Below, in pieces: positions 9,862 through 18,319 of a stretch of 64,000 nucleotides of DNA. The stretch is from contig NZ_LMKO01000002.1 in the NCBI RefSeq assembly GCF_001421705.1, positions 101,627 through 165,626 of the forward strand, in the 5' to 3' direction. The stretch's first letter is position 1. Every line of letters begins with the position of its first letter. This stretch comes from Xylophilus sp. Leaf220 (lineage in GTDB: Bacteria > Pseudomonadota > Gammaproteobacteria > Burkholderiales > Burkholderiaceae_C). Below the pieces are notes generated by a model that saw only the letters and a program-made list of their open reading frames with translations, was not told the DNA's origin and did no database searches. The position numbers and the translations under genes were made by a program.

Positions 9862-10164
9862 ATGAAAAATACATCGTTCTTCCTGGGCATCGCCGCACTG
9901 GCGGCAGCCGTGGCCTCGGGCGGCGCCGCGGCGCAGATCGTCAACCACGACACCGTGCGGTGCGCGCCGGTGCCCAAGGAAGAGATGCGGCCGCAGATGG
10001 AGCTGCAGAAGAAGCTGGTGGCCGAAGGCTGGAAGGTGCGGCAGGTCAAGACCTTCAACGGCTGCTACGAGGTCTACGGCTTCAACCAGCAGGGCGAGCG
10101 GATGGAGGTGTTCTTCGACCCCAAGACGTTCGAGAAGATCGGCGAAGTCAAGCAGCCGTCGTGA
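9862..10164 (+). CDS. Secreted single PepSY-domain protein
   Basis: The 100-aa product has a signal peptide (MKNTSFFLGIAALAAAVASGGAAAQ). Its periplasmic domain of about 75 residues, with EMRPQMELQKKLVAEGWKV and GCYEVYGFNQQGERMEVFFDP, is characteristic of small PepSY proteins. Two cysteines in the mature part (VRCAPV and NGCYEV) could form a disulfide. PepSY modules are commonly fused to or encoded beside membrane reductases in iron-uptake loci. The stop codon overlaps the GTG start of the cytochrome b gene (GTGA), so translation of the two is probably coupled. A role as periplasmic partner of the cytochrome is an inference. Confidence 0.85.
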   Translation: MKNTSFFLGIAALAAAVASGGAAAQIVNHDTVRCAPVPKEEMRPQMELQKKLVAEGWKVRQVKTFNGCYEVYGFNQQGERMEVFFDPKTFEKIGEVKQPS

Positions 10165-10733
10165 GCGACCCGCGCCCCACGCCGTCGCCCGCCCCGGCGG
10201 TGCGGGTCTGGGACCTGCCGGTGCGGCTGCTGCACATCGTGCTGGCGGCAGCGGTCGCGGGCGCCTGGCTGACCGGCGAGGAGACGCTGCGCTGGCACGA
10301 GGCCGCCGGATGGGCCGGGCTGGCGGCGGTGGCGGCGCGGCTGGCGTGGGGTGCGCGGGGCGGCCGCTTCGCGCGGTTCGGAACGTTCGTCCGCGGCCCG
10401 GCTGCGACGGTGCGCTATGCGGCCCAGGTGCTGCACGGCACGGCGCCCCGCTACCTGGGCCACAACCCGCTCGGCGGCTGGATGGCCGTCGCCCTGCTGG
10501 CCGCCGTGGCCGCCACCGGCATCACCGGCTGGCTCTACACCACCGACGCGTTCTGGGGCATGGCCTGGCTCGATTGGCTGCACCGCGCGCTGGCCTGGGC
10601 GGTGCTGGCGCTGGTGGGGCTGCATGTGGCGGGTGTGGTGTTCACCGGCTGGCACCAGCGAGAGAACCTGGTCGCGGCGATGGTGCACGGCCGCAAGCGC
10701 GGCGGCGGCGCGGTGGACGAGGACGGGCGGTAG
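10161..10733 (+). CDS. Cytochrome b/b561-type membrane protein of the iron operon
   Basis: The 190-aa integral membrane protein has four predicted helices with histidines placed for haem ligation: RLLHIVLAAAV (helix 1), the GHNPLGGWMAV region (helix 2), WLHRALAW (helix 3) and GLHVAGVVFTGW (helix 4). This is the layout of Ni/Fe-hydrogenase-type and b561-type cytochromes b. It starts with GTG overlapping the stop of the PepSY gene. As the last gene of a receptor, dioxygenase, PepSY, cytochrome operon, it is a candidate electron carrier for ferric-siderophore reduction. That role is inferred from context only. Confidence 0.88.
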   Translation: MSDPRPTPSPAPAVRVWDLPVRLLHIVLAAAVAGAWLTGEETLRWHEAAGWAGLAAVAARLAWGARGGRFARFGTFVRGPAATVRYAAQVLHGTAPRYLGHNPLGGWMAVALLAAVAATGITGWLYTTDAFWGMAWLDWLHRALAWAVLALVGLHVAGVVFTGWHQRENLVAAMVHGRKRGGGAVDEDGR

Positions 10734-10829
10734 CGAGAACCGCTGTGGGCGATCCCGACCGACGGCAGGTGCCGGAAATGGCAGGTCGGCGAGCGATGCC
10801 GAGCCGAGAGCAGCGGTCTACAGCGAATC

Positions 10830-10849
10830 GCTGCAACAAAATCGATAGC
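10830..10849. repeat. Degenerate single GCTAT/ATAGC-type repeat module
   Basis: The sequence GCTGCAACAAAATCGATAGC retains the right arm (ATAGC preceded by ATCG) but has a decayed left arm. It lies in the 252-bp gap between two convergent genes (10734-10985), which otherwise shows no gene or clear terminator. Confidence 0.5.
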
Positions 10850-10985
10850 AGGTAGCCGCCGTACAGCAGGCGTTTCAGGCATATAAGATGCCGAAGTCCT
10901 TATCAACCGCCGGCCACACGCTACAGATTCTGTAGCATTTCAGACATTCCGAGGATAGTCCGCACGGAGTCCACCCGCGCGCCAA

Positions 10986-11423
10986 CTAGGCGAGCCCGCC
11001 CTGCGACGGCGCCTCCGGTGCCGCGCCCCCGAACAGCCCGCCGTCGTCCAGCAGGTCGAAGGCGATCTGCGGCCGGCGCTCCAGGCTCTTGCGGATCGCG
11101 GCGGGAATGTTCTGCCGGGTCTTCTTGCACAGGCCCGGCTGCTCCAGCACGAGGATCGCGATGCCGCGCAGGCTGCGCACCTCGTTCGGGCTGAAGCTGA
11201 TCCGCAGCCGCAGGCCGAGCTGTGCGGCCATGCGGGCCTCGATGCGCCGCAGCTCGGCCAGGCTCTGCAGGTTTTCCAGCCGCTCCAGCAGGCGGCGTTC
11301 TTCCTCGCGCGTCAGCATCAGCACCCGCAGGTCGGCGCCCGGCGCGGCCAGCAGCGCGTCGCGGTCGCAGACGCAGGCGCCGGGCGGGCATTCGGTGCGG
11401 ATCGGGATGGGTGTGGGCTGCAT
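10986..11423 (-). CDS. Conserved hypothetical protein, 145 aa
   Basis: I do not recognise a named family. The product begins MQPTPIPIRTECPPGACVCDRDALL, so a Cys cluster (C-x5-C-x-C) sits near the N-terminus and could bind metal. The middle is strongly charged and probably helical (LTREEERRLLERLENLQSLAELRRIEARM). The end is LFGGAAPEAPSQGGLA. The start at 11423 was chosen because upstream in-frame sequence is low quality and an ATG sits right after a purine-rich GGGAA stretch. It is divergent from the GMC oxidoreductase gene, and the 158 bp between them hold both promoters. GC use and codon pattern match its neighbours, so it looks real. Confidence 0.7.
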   Translation of the reverse strand: MQPTPIPIRTECPPGACVCDRDALLAAPGADLRVLMLTREEERRLLERLENLQSLAELRRIEARMAAQLGLRLRISFSPNEVRSLRGIAILVLEQPGLCKKTRQNIPAAIRKSLERRPQIAFDLLDDGGLFGGAAPEAPSQGGLA

Positions 11424-11581
11424 CGTCGGCGGAAGGGAACTGCAGGGTAACGCGGCGAACGGGGGGACGCTTTGCAGTTTGTAGAGCCGCCGTGCAAAAA
11501 ATTCACTGGCGCGCGGGCCGCGGGTTGGCCACACTCGTAAGCGACAACAGCGCACCGCGCAGCAACGGAGACACACGACCC

Positions 11582-13252
11582 ATGGCAGAGCCCCATTTCG
11601 ACTACCTGGTCATCGGCGGCGGCACCGCCGGCGCACTGATGGCCAACCGCCTCTCGGCCGAGACCCGCAAGCGGGTGCTGCTGGTCGAGGCCGGCCCGCG
11701 CGACGACTACCACTGGATCCACATCCCGGTCGGCTACCTGTACTGCATCGGCAACCCACGCACCGACTGGCTCTACAGCACCGAGCCCGATCCGGGCCTG
11801 AACGGCCGGGTGCTGCGCTATCCGCGCGGCAAGACGCTCGGCGGCAGCAGCAGCATCAACGGGATGATCTACATGCGCGGCCAGGCCCGCGACTACGACG
11901 GCTGGGCCGCCGCCACCGGCGACGACACCTGGCGCTGGGACAACGTGCTGCCGGCGTTCCGCCAGCACGAAGACCACTACATGGCCGGCACCCCGGGGCT
12001 GGACGCCGACTTCGCCCGCTTCCACCGCGGCGGCGGCGAATGGCGGGTCGAGAAGCAGCGGCTGCGCTGGGACATCCTCGACGCCTTCGCGCAGGCGGCG
12101 CAGCAGGCGGGCGTGCCCCATTCCACCGACTTCAACCGCGGCGACAACGAAGGCGTGGGCTACTTCCAGGTCAACCAGAAGAACGGCTTCCGCTGGAACA
12201 CCGCCAAGGCCTTCCTGCGGCCCACCTGCTACGGGCGGCCCAACTTCGAGTTGTGGACCGGCGCCCAGGTGATGCGCCTGACCTTCGCGCCGCAGCCGGG
12301 CGGCGGCCAGCGCTGCACCGGCGCCGAGGTGTGGAACGGCACCGAGCGCGTCACCGTCACCGCCGGCACCGAAGTGCTGCTGTGCGCCGGCAGCATCGGC
12401 TCGCCGCAGATCCTGCAGCTCTCGGGCGTCGGCCCGGCCGACCTGCTGGCGCAGCACGGCATTCCGGTGGTGGCCGACCTGCCCGGCGTGGGCGCCAACC
12501 TGCAGGACCACCTGCAGATCCGCGCGGTCTACAAGATCGCCGGTGCGCCCACCCTCAACGTGCTGGCCTCGACCGCCTGGGGCAAGGCGAAGATCGGGCT
12601 GCAGTACCTGCTGTCGCGCAGCGGGCCGATGAGCATGGCGCCTTCGCAGCTGGGCGCCTTCACCCGCAGCGATCCGGCCCAGCCGTGGCCCAACATCGAG
12701 TACCACGTGCAGCCCCTGTCGCTCGATGCCTTCGGCGATCCGCTGCACGCGTTCCCGGCCTTCACCGCCAGCGTCTGCAACCTCAACCCGACGAGCCGCG
12801 GCACGGTGCGGATCAAGAGCGCCAGCTTCCAGGACGCACCGGCCGTGGCGCCGCGCTACCTGGCCACCGCCGAAGACCGCCAGGTCGCGGCCGACTCGCT
12901 GCGGGTCACCCGCCGCATCGTCGCCCAGCCGGCGCTGGCCGCCTACCGGCCCGAGGAGTACAAGCCCGGCCCGCAGTACCAGACCGACGAGGACCTGGCC
13001 CGCCTGGCGGGCGACATCGCCACCACCATCTTCCACCCGGTCGGCACCACCAAGATGGGCGCCGACGGCGACCCGATGGCGGTGCTGGACGCGCGGATGC
13101 GGGTGCGCGACGGCCGCGGCAGCCTGATCGCCGGCCTGCGGGTGGTCGATGCCGGCGCGATGCCGACGATCACCAGCGGCAACACCAACAGCCCCACGCT
13201 GATGATGGCCGAGAAGGCCGCCGCCTGGGTGCGGGCCGACGCGGCGGGCTGA
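11582..13252 (+). CDS. GMC-family FAD oxidoreductase (choline dehydrogenase-like)
   Basis: The 556-aa flavoprotein oxidises an alcohol substrate. The FAD-binding Rossmann motif is near the N-terminus (YLVIGGGTAGALMANRL). GMC signature 1 is PRGKTLGGSSSINGMIYMRG and signature 2 is GSIGSPQILQLSGVG. The catalytic His lies in IFHPVGTTKMG and the partner Asn in GNTNSPTLMMAEKAA. The length suits choline dehydrogenase and related alcohol dehydrogenases, but no betaine-aldehyde dehydrogenase or choline transporter is nearby. Substrate is therefore open. It stands alone, with a GT gene convergent on the other side. Confidence 0.9.
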   Translation: MAEPHFDYLVIGGGTAGALMANRLSAETRKRVLLVEAGPRDDYHWIHIPVGYLYCIGNPRTDWLYSTEPDPGLNGRVLRYPRGKTLGGSSSINGMIYMRGQARDYDGWAAATGDDTWRWDNVLPAFRQHEDHYMAGTPGLDADFARFHRGGGEWRVEKQRLRWDILDAFAQAAQQAGVPHSTDFNRGDNEGVGYFQVNQKNGFRWNTAKAFLRPTCYGRPNFELWTGAQVMRLTFAPQPGGGQRCTGAEVWNGTERVTVTAGTEVLLCAGSIGSPQILQLSGVGPADLLAQHGIPVVADLPGVGANLQDHLQIRAVYKIAGAPTLNVLASTAWGKAKIGLQYLLSRSGPMSMAPSQLGAFTRSDPAQPWPNIEYHVQPLSLDAFGDPLHAFPAFTASVCNLNPTSRGTVRIKSASFQDAPAVAPRYLATAEDRQVAADSLRVTRRIVAQPALAAYRPEEYKPGPQYQTDEDLARLAGDIATTIFHPVGTTKMGADGDPMAVLDARMRVRDGRGSLIAGLRVVDAGAMPTITSGNTNSPTLMMAEKAAAWVRADAAG

Positions 13253-13285
13253 GCCGCCCGTCGCAGTCCGATGACCCCGGCGGCC

Positions 13286-14278
13286 TTAGCCGGCCCTCCG
13301 GAACGGCACGGCCAGGTAGGCCAGGTGCTTCAGTTCCTTGCGGCCCAGCGCGACGTTGTGCAGCACGATGCCGCAGACGAACGAGATGAAGGCGCTCAGC
13401 ATCAGGCCGGTGACCAGGATGGCGGTCGGGAACCGGGGCACCGCACCGGTGTGCAGATAGGTGGCGACGAGCGGCGCGGCCAGCCCCAGCGCCACCAGGA
13501 CCAGGAACGTCGCCAGCAGGCCGAAGAATGCCATCGGCCGTTCGCTGGTGAACAGACGCACGATGGTGCGCAGGATGCGCCAGCCGTCGCGGTAGGTCGA
13601 CAGCTTGCTGGCCGTGCCTTCGGGCCGCGATCCGTAGGACACCGGCAGCTCCATGGTGGGCATCCGCAATTCCAGCGCATGCACCGTCAGCTCGGTCTCG
13701 GTCTCGAAGCCGTGTGCCATCGCAGGAAAGGTCTTGGCGTAGCGGCGCGAGAACACACGGTGGCCCGACAGCATGTCGGTGAAGCGCCCGCCGAAGATCG
13801 CGGCAACCGAGCCGGTGAGCATCTGGTTGCCCAGGCGGTGCCCGGGCCGGTAGGTGGCGGCGTTGCTGCCGTCGTCCACCCGCACGCCCACCACCATGTC
13901 GCAGCCGCCCTGCCACACGCCGGCGATCAGGTCGCGGATGTTCGAGACGTCGTAGGTCGCATCGCCGTCGGTCATCACGTAGACGTCGGCCTCGACGTCG
14001 GCGAACATGCGGCGCACCACGTTGCCCTTGCCGCGCAGCGCCACCCGGTGCACCGTCGCGCCATGTGCCGCGGCCTCGGCGGCGGTGCCGTCGGTCGATG
14101 CGTTGTCGAAGACGTGGATCGCCGCTTCGGGCAGGGCCTGCCGGAACTGGTCGACGACCATGCCGATGCCGCCGGCCTCGTTGTAGCAGGGAAGGATGAC
14201 CGCGATGGAGGGGGCCGCGGTGCCGAACGAAGGGCCGGGCAGCGGTGCGGAGACCGGAGCGTGAGGGTCAGCGTGCAT
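13286..14278 (-). CDS. Polyprenyl-phosphate glycosyltransferase, GT2 family (DPM1/GtrB-like)
   Basis: The 330-aa protein has a cytoplasmic GT-A domain: IAVILPCYNEAGGIG, the VFDNASTDGTA loop, and the metal-binding TDGDATYD as the DxD motif. It ends with two or three transmembrane helices (FFGLLATFLVLVALGLAAPLV and TAILVTGLMLSAFISFVCGIVL). This architecture is that of enzymes that load a sugar onto undecaprenyl or dolichyl phosphate. The ATG at 14278 overlaps the end of the upstream membrane glycosyltransferase gene by 11 bp, so the two are translationally linked. An upstream in-frame start at 14317 exists but would overlap further. The sugar is unknown. Confidence 0.88.
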   Translation of the reverse strand: MHADPHAPVSAPLPGPSFGTAAPSIAVILPCYNEAGGIGMVVDQFRQALPEAAIHVFDNASTDGTAAEAAAHGATVHRVALRGKGNVVRRMFADVEADVYVMTDGDATYDVSNIRDLIAGVWQGGCDMVVGVRVDDGSNAATYRPGHRLGNQMLTGSVAAIFGGRFTDMLSGHRVFSRRYAKTFPAMAHGFETETELTVHALELRMPTMELPVSYGSRPEGTASKLSTYRDGWRILRTIVRLFTSERPMAFFGLLATFLVLVALGLAAPLVATYLHTGAVPRFPTAILVTGLMLSAFISFVCGIVLHNVALGRKELKHLAYLAVPFRRAG

Positions 14279-16022
14279 GGGGGCGGATCTTGTAGATGTG
14301 CATGTGGGAATCGGCATAGACGCGCTCGAAATCGCGCGACATGTCCTGGTTGAGCAGGGCGGCGTTCTCGAACAGGCTGACCACCAGCGTATCGAAGCCT
14401 TCGCGCTGCAGGCGTTCGGCCAGCGCGTGCGGGGACAGTATCGAATACTCGCTGTAGCGCCACGGGCCGAGATAGTCGCCCCACACCGGCTTGGGCAGGT
14501 AGTACAGCGCAGCCTCCAGGTTCATCTGGTAGATGCGGGACGCGGGATGGTCCCGCAGGTAGAAGATGGCACCGGCGTGGCGGGGCAGCGCACCCTTCAG
14601 CGCGGCGTCGCGTTCGGCGGCGGTGGGCGACACCAGCGACCATTCGTAGCCGCTGTAGACGTGGTACCGGCGCCCCGCGAAGGCGACCACGGCCACCACG
14701 AGAACGACCTGCACGAGCCGCCATGCGGCCCCGCGGCCGAAGACGGCCAGCCGGCCCCGCGCGGCCTGCTCCCAAGCCCGTTCCACGCTGGTCCAGGCCA
14801 CCGCCGCGGTCAGCACGCACAGCGCCGGGTAGGCGGGCAGCAGGTAGCGCGGATAGTGGGAGGTGAAGGCCCACACCGCCACCGCATAGGCCGAGAACAC
14901 GGCAGTCGCCCACACCCGGCCGCTGCCGGCCGTGCGCCATGCGAGCAGCGGTGCGGCGGCGGCGAGCAGCAGATACGGCGGGGGCCAGCCGAAGTTGGCC
15001 TTGATGTCGCTGAACTGCAGTGCATGGTCGACCGCGTTCCAGTCGTGGAAACCGAAGATCTTGCCGCCCAGCGGATTGAACGGGTCGCCCGTCATGACCG
15101 CGTTGCGGGCATACCAGTAGATGCACGGAACGGCCAGGGCCAGCGCGCAGCGCCACCAGGTCCCGATCCGCCGGTCCGTGAACGCCACGACCACGGCGAA
15201 CAGCGGCAGGAAGGTGAGCGCCTGGTACTTGGACCCCACCGCCACGCCCAGCAGGAAAGCGGCCAGGTACAGCAGCCGGTTCTCGCCGGCCGATTCGCGC
15301 CACAGGTGCAGCACGACGAATGCCGCGCATACGTACATCGCCACGCCCATGTCCACATAGGCCGTCGCGAACTCCGGCTGCGCCAGCGTCAGCCACAGCA
15401 CGCTGGCGATGCAGGCACTCGCCCGCCCCGCCACCGACAAGGTCCAGCGGTGCACGACGACGGCGACCCACCAGCCCGCGTACGCATGCAGCAGGTGCGG
15501 CATCACGTCGTCGTAGACGCTCAGCGCCGCGGCGTAGAGCAGGTCGTAGTTGTACGGAAACCAGGGGTAGCGCACCCACTCGTTGATCTGCAGCCGCCCC
15601 TGCTCGGCCCATTCGCGCGCATGGGGCAGGTGGTAGGCCAGCTCGTCCCACGCTAGCGGTATGCGCAGGGGGTAGACCACGGTGGAGGTCGCCAGCACCA
15701 GCACCAGCCAGCTGCTCCAGTGCGGCCAGGCCCACGGCGCGCGGCGCGTCGTCTTCAGCGGCCACACCGCCAGCACCAATCCACCGGCCCCGATGGCATA
15801 GACCAGCGCCGGCCTCAGGATTCCCACCGCGCCGCATACCTGCAACAGGCAGATGACGACGCCGGTTCCCAGCGCCAGCTGCAGCGCGCGCCGCATGGCG
15901 GCATCCGGCAGGGTGGCCAGCGACGTCCCCCTGCCGAGCAGCCGGCCGTAGCCCCAGTTCACCAGCAGGAACAGCAGCAGCACGCCGTAGTGCTGCGCCG
16001 CGAAAATGGTTTTGCTCTCCAC
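14268..16022 (-). CDS. GT-C fold membrane glycosyltransferase (ArnT/PMT-like)
   Basis: The 584-aa polytopic protein has at least ten hydrophobic segments. The acidic pair expected in the first periplasmic loop of lipid-phosphate-sugar-dependent GT-C enzymes appears as PLAWDELAYHLPHAREW (about residue 125). A basic loop and a soluble C-terminal region of about 150 residues follow. The start is a GTG at 16022; no better ATG is near. Together with the GT2 gene overlapping its 3' end it makes a two-step system: sugar loaded on polyprenyl phosphate inside, then transferred to a periplasmic acceptor such as LPS or a protein. The acceptor is not visible from context. Confidence 0.8.
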   Translation of the reverse strand: MESKTIFAAQHYGVLLLFLLVNWGYGRLLGRGTSLATLPDAAMRRALQLALGTGVVICLLQVCGAVGILRPALVYAIGAGGLVLAVWPLKTTRRAPWAWPHWSSWLVLVLATSTVVYPLRIPLAWDELAYHLPHAREWAEQGRLQINEWVRYPWFPYNYDLLYAAALSVYDDVMPHLLHAYAGWWVAVVVHRWTLSVAGRASACIASVLWLTLAQPEFATAYVDMGVAMYVCAAFVVLHLWRESAGENRLLYLAAFLLGVAVGSKYQALTFLPLFAVVVAFTDRRIGTWWRCALALAVPCIYWYARNAVMTGDPFNPLGGKIFGFHDWNAVDHALQFSDIKANFGWPPPYLLLAAAAPLLAWRTAGSGRVWATAVFSAYAVAVWAFTSHYPRYLLPAYPALCVLTAAVAWTSVERAWEQAARGRLAVFGRGAAWRLVQVVLVVAVVAFAGRRYHVYSGYEWSLVSPTAAERDAALKGALPRHAGAIFYLRDHPASRIYQMNLEAALYYLPKPVWGDYLGPWRYSEYSILSPHALAERLQREGFDTLVVSLFENAALLNQDMSRDFERVYADSHMHIYKIRPHAR

Positions 16023-16204
16023 CCTGTCTATGTCCTCTCGCGGCTTCTTCCCGAAGCGGTCGTTGTTCTCAATACCTCGACTTCCGCATATCGGCGTCTT
16101 CGGCTCGCGGGTCGGATTCTCGGGGATTCGACGACGAGGTCCGCCACGTCACGCCCGCGTCATGCCCGGCGTGCATCGTATCGGCACTTCCATCCGCTAC
16201 CGCC

Positions 16205-17599
16205 ATGCACGCCCATCCCCCGCGCTCGCTCTCCTCCCTGGTCCGCATCCTGGCCGTCACCGCCGCCGCCTGGTCCGTGCAGGCGCACGCCCAGCCCGCT
16301 GCCGCGCCCGCCTTTCCCGCCACGCTCGCCGGCCACGCGGTGCTGCCCGCCAACAGCATGGTCGCCGCACCGAAGGATGCGCCGGCCGACCTGCAGACCA
16401 GCGGCAAGTTCACCACCGGCAAGCGGATCGAACGGATCGGCAGCGTCGAGGGCGACTCCTACGGCCGCAAGACCGGCGTGTCGCTGCCGTTCCAGGGCCA
16501 GCCGCTGCAGGGCCATTCGGGCATCAAGCGCATGGCCGACGGCAGCTTCTGGGTGCTGACCGACAACGGCGCCGGCGCCAAGGCCAATTCGCCCGACTTC
16601 ATGCTGTACCTCAACCATTACGCGATGGATTTCCAGGCCGGCAGCATCCAGCGGCTGCACACCGTCTTCCTGCACGACTCCGACAAGAAGGTGCCGTTCC
16701 GCATCGTCCAGGAAGGCACCGCGCAGCGCTACCTGACCGGCAGCGACTTCGATCCCGAGAGCTTCCAGTTCGCCGGCGGCGCACTCTGGATCGGCGACGA
16801 ATTCGGCCCGTTCCTGGTCAAGGCCGACCTGCAGGGCAAGGTGCTGGCGGTGTTCGACACGCTGGTCGACGGCAAGCCGATCCGCTCGCCCGACCATCCC
16901 GCGGTAACCACGCTCGGCGCGCCGGACGCGACGCCCGCGCTGTCCAACCGCTTCGACATCAAGCGCAGCAAGGGCTTCGAGGGCATGGCCGCCTCGCCCG
17001 ACGGCAGCAGGCTCTACGCCCTGCTCGAAGGCCCGGTGTGGAACGCCGAGGCCAAGGACTACGAGCGCATCGACGGCAAGGAGGCCTTGCGCGTGATGGA
17101 GTTCGACACCCGTGCCGGACAGTGGACCGGCCGCTCGTGGAAGTACCCGCTGGAGGCCAACGGCCACGCGATCGGCGACTTCAACATGGTCGACGCCACC
17201 ACCGGCCTGGTGATCGAGCGCGACAACGGCGAAGGCACCGCCGACCGGGCCTGCCCCGCCGGCGAGAAGCGCACGGATTGCTTCCACGACATCGCGAAAT
17301 TCAAGCGCGTCTACAAGATCGAGATGACCGACGCCAACGCGGGCGGCGCGGTGCGCAAGATCGGCTACATCGACCTGCTGGCCATCCAGGACCCGCAGAA
17401 GCGCGCCCGCAAGCCGCTCAACGACGGCGTGCTGAAGTTTCCGTTCTTCACCATCGAGAACGTCGACGTGGTGGACGCGACCCACATCGTCGTCGGCAAC
17501 GACAACAACCTGCCGTTCTCCACCAGCCGCGAACCGAACAAGGCGGACGATAACGAGATGGTGCTGCTGGAGGTCGGGGAGTTCCTGCGGGCGAAGTGA
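16205..17599 (+). CDS. Exported esterase-like/phytase-like beta-propeller protein
   Basis: The 464-aa product carries a signal peptide (MHAHPPRSLSSLVRILAVTAAAWSVQAHAQ). The mature part matches the esterase-like activity of phytase family (Phytase-like domain). Visible landmarks are SGIKRMADGSFWVLTDNG, DFDPESFQFAGGALWIGDEFGPF, KGFEGMAASPDGSRLYALLEGP and NVDVVDATHIVVGNDNNLPFS, repeats typical of propeller blades. Substrate and physiological role are not established. The gene has its own 182-bp upstream region, shared divergently with the GT-C gene. Confidence 0.85.
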   Translation: MHAHPPRSLSSLVRILAVTAAAWSVQAHAQPAAAPAFPATLAGHAVLPANSMVAAPKDAPADLQTSGKFTTGKRIERIGSVEGDSYGRKTGVSLPFQGQPLQGHSGIKRMADGSFWVLTDNGAGAKANSPDFMLYLNHYAMDFQAGSIQRLHTVFLHDSDKKVPFRIVQEGTAQRYLTGSDFDPESFQFAGGALWIGDEFGPFLVKADLQGKVLAVFDTLVDGKPIRSPDHPAVTTLGAPDATPALSNRFDIKRSKGFEGMAASPDGSRLYALLEGPVWNAEAKDYERIDGKEALRVMEFDTRAGQWTGRSWKYPLEANGHAIGDFNMVDATTGLVIERDNGEGTADRACPAGEKRTDCFHDIAKFKRVYKIEMTDANAGGAVRKIGYIDLLAIQDPQKRARKPLNDGVLKFPFFTIENVDVVDATHIVVGNDNNLPFSTSREPNKADDNEMVLLEVGEFLRAK

Positions 17600-17677
17600 C
17601 GCGGGTAGGCCGGCTCCTCGGCCCTTGCACGGCCGTGTCCGACCCGATGCCTGTCCGCGCGCGGCCATGGTGTGTCC

Positions 17678-17845
17678 ATGACCGATCCACGCAATGTCGC
17701 GCACGACAAAAAAGTGCAGCAGGAAAAGAAGAACCACGGCGAGGACATCGCGCCCGGCGCGATCCACGCACCGCAGCCCGGGCAGAAGCCGGCGCTGCAC
17801 CACGAGGAGCCGGCCGACGAGGCCGACAAGGGCGACGCGAAGTAA
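17678..17845 (+). CDS. Small hydrophilic protein, 55 aa
   Basis: An ATG-started frame of 56 codons ends in TAA immediately before a strong terminator. The protein opens MTDPRNVAHDKKVQQEKK and ends DEADKGDAK; it is rich in Lys, Asp, Glu, His and Pro, has no hydrophobic segment and no Cys, and is probably disordered. The tight fit between its stop codon and the terminator at 17865, and its start 78 bp after the phytase-like gene, support it as a real last gene of that unit. I do not know its function. Confidence 0.6.
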   Translation: MTDPRNVAHDKKVQQEKKNHGEDIAPGAIHAPQPGQKPALHHEEPADEADKGDAK

Positions 17846-17864
17846 TCGTCGCTTTCTTCGTGCG

Positions 17865-17900
17865 ATACCCGGAATGACTTTTGGCCTTCCGGGTATTTTT
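17865..17900 (+). terminator. Rho-independent terminator
   Basis: ATACCCGGAA (17865-17874) pairs perfectly over 10 bp with TTCCGGGTAT (17887-17896), with a 12-nt loop and a run of T at 17896-17900. It ends the unit of the phytase-like gene and the 55-aa ORF and separates them from the toxin-antitoxin pair. Confidence 0.9.
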
Positions 17901-17987
17901 CGTTGTGGACTTCCTGGCGTGGAAAAAGCCCAGCCTCTACCGGATAAATCCCGATTGGCGCAAAATGCGCCTTTCAGGAGATTCGCC

Positions 17988-18311
17988 ATGCCATCCACTG
18001 CGTTTTCGTCCGTCAAGCTGCCCGGCACCCTGGTCGAGAAGGCCCGTCAGGCCGCCCAGCCCATGCGCCGCTCCGTCGCCAGCCAGATCGAGTACTGGGC
18101 GACGCTGGGGCAGGTGGTGGAACACACCGGCCTGAGCGTGCAGGAAGCCCGGGCCGCCATCGAGCAATACGAAAGGGGCGGTGCCGCAGAAGCATCGCCA
18201 CCGCCGTCGGTGGATGCATTGACGGCCCGCCTGCTGGCGGCGCAAGCACGGGGTTCGCTGGCCCAGCGGGTACGCGAAGTCGTGCAGGACAACAGCGCAC
18301 GCGTCGGCTGA
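17988..18311 (+). CDS. ParD-like antitoxin of a type II toxin-antitoxin pair
   Basis: The 107-aa product resembles the ParD-like antitoxin family. It has an N-terminal strand and two helices of ribbon-helix-helix type (SSVKLPGTLVEKARQAAQPMRRSVASQIEYWATLGQ). Next comes a helix-turn segment (HTGLSVQEARAAIEQYERGG) and a C-terminal tail likely to wrap the toxin. A good Shine-Dalgarno (AGGAG at 17976-17980) sits 7 bp before the ATG. The zeta-type kinase gene starts 8 bp after its stop, so the two are co-expressed. Members of this antitoxin family usually bind their own promoter; no operator could be picked out with confidence. Confidence 0.82.
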   Translation: MPSTAFSSVKLPGTLVEKARQAAQPMRRSVASQIEYWATLGQVVEHTGLSVQEARAAIEQYERGGAAEASPPPSVDALTARLLAAQARGSLAQRVREVVQDNSARVG

Positions 18312-18319
18312 GCACGCCC

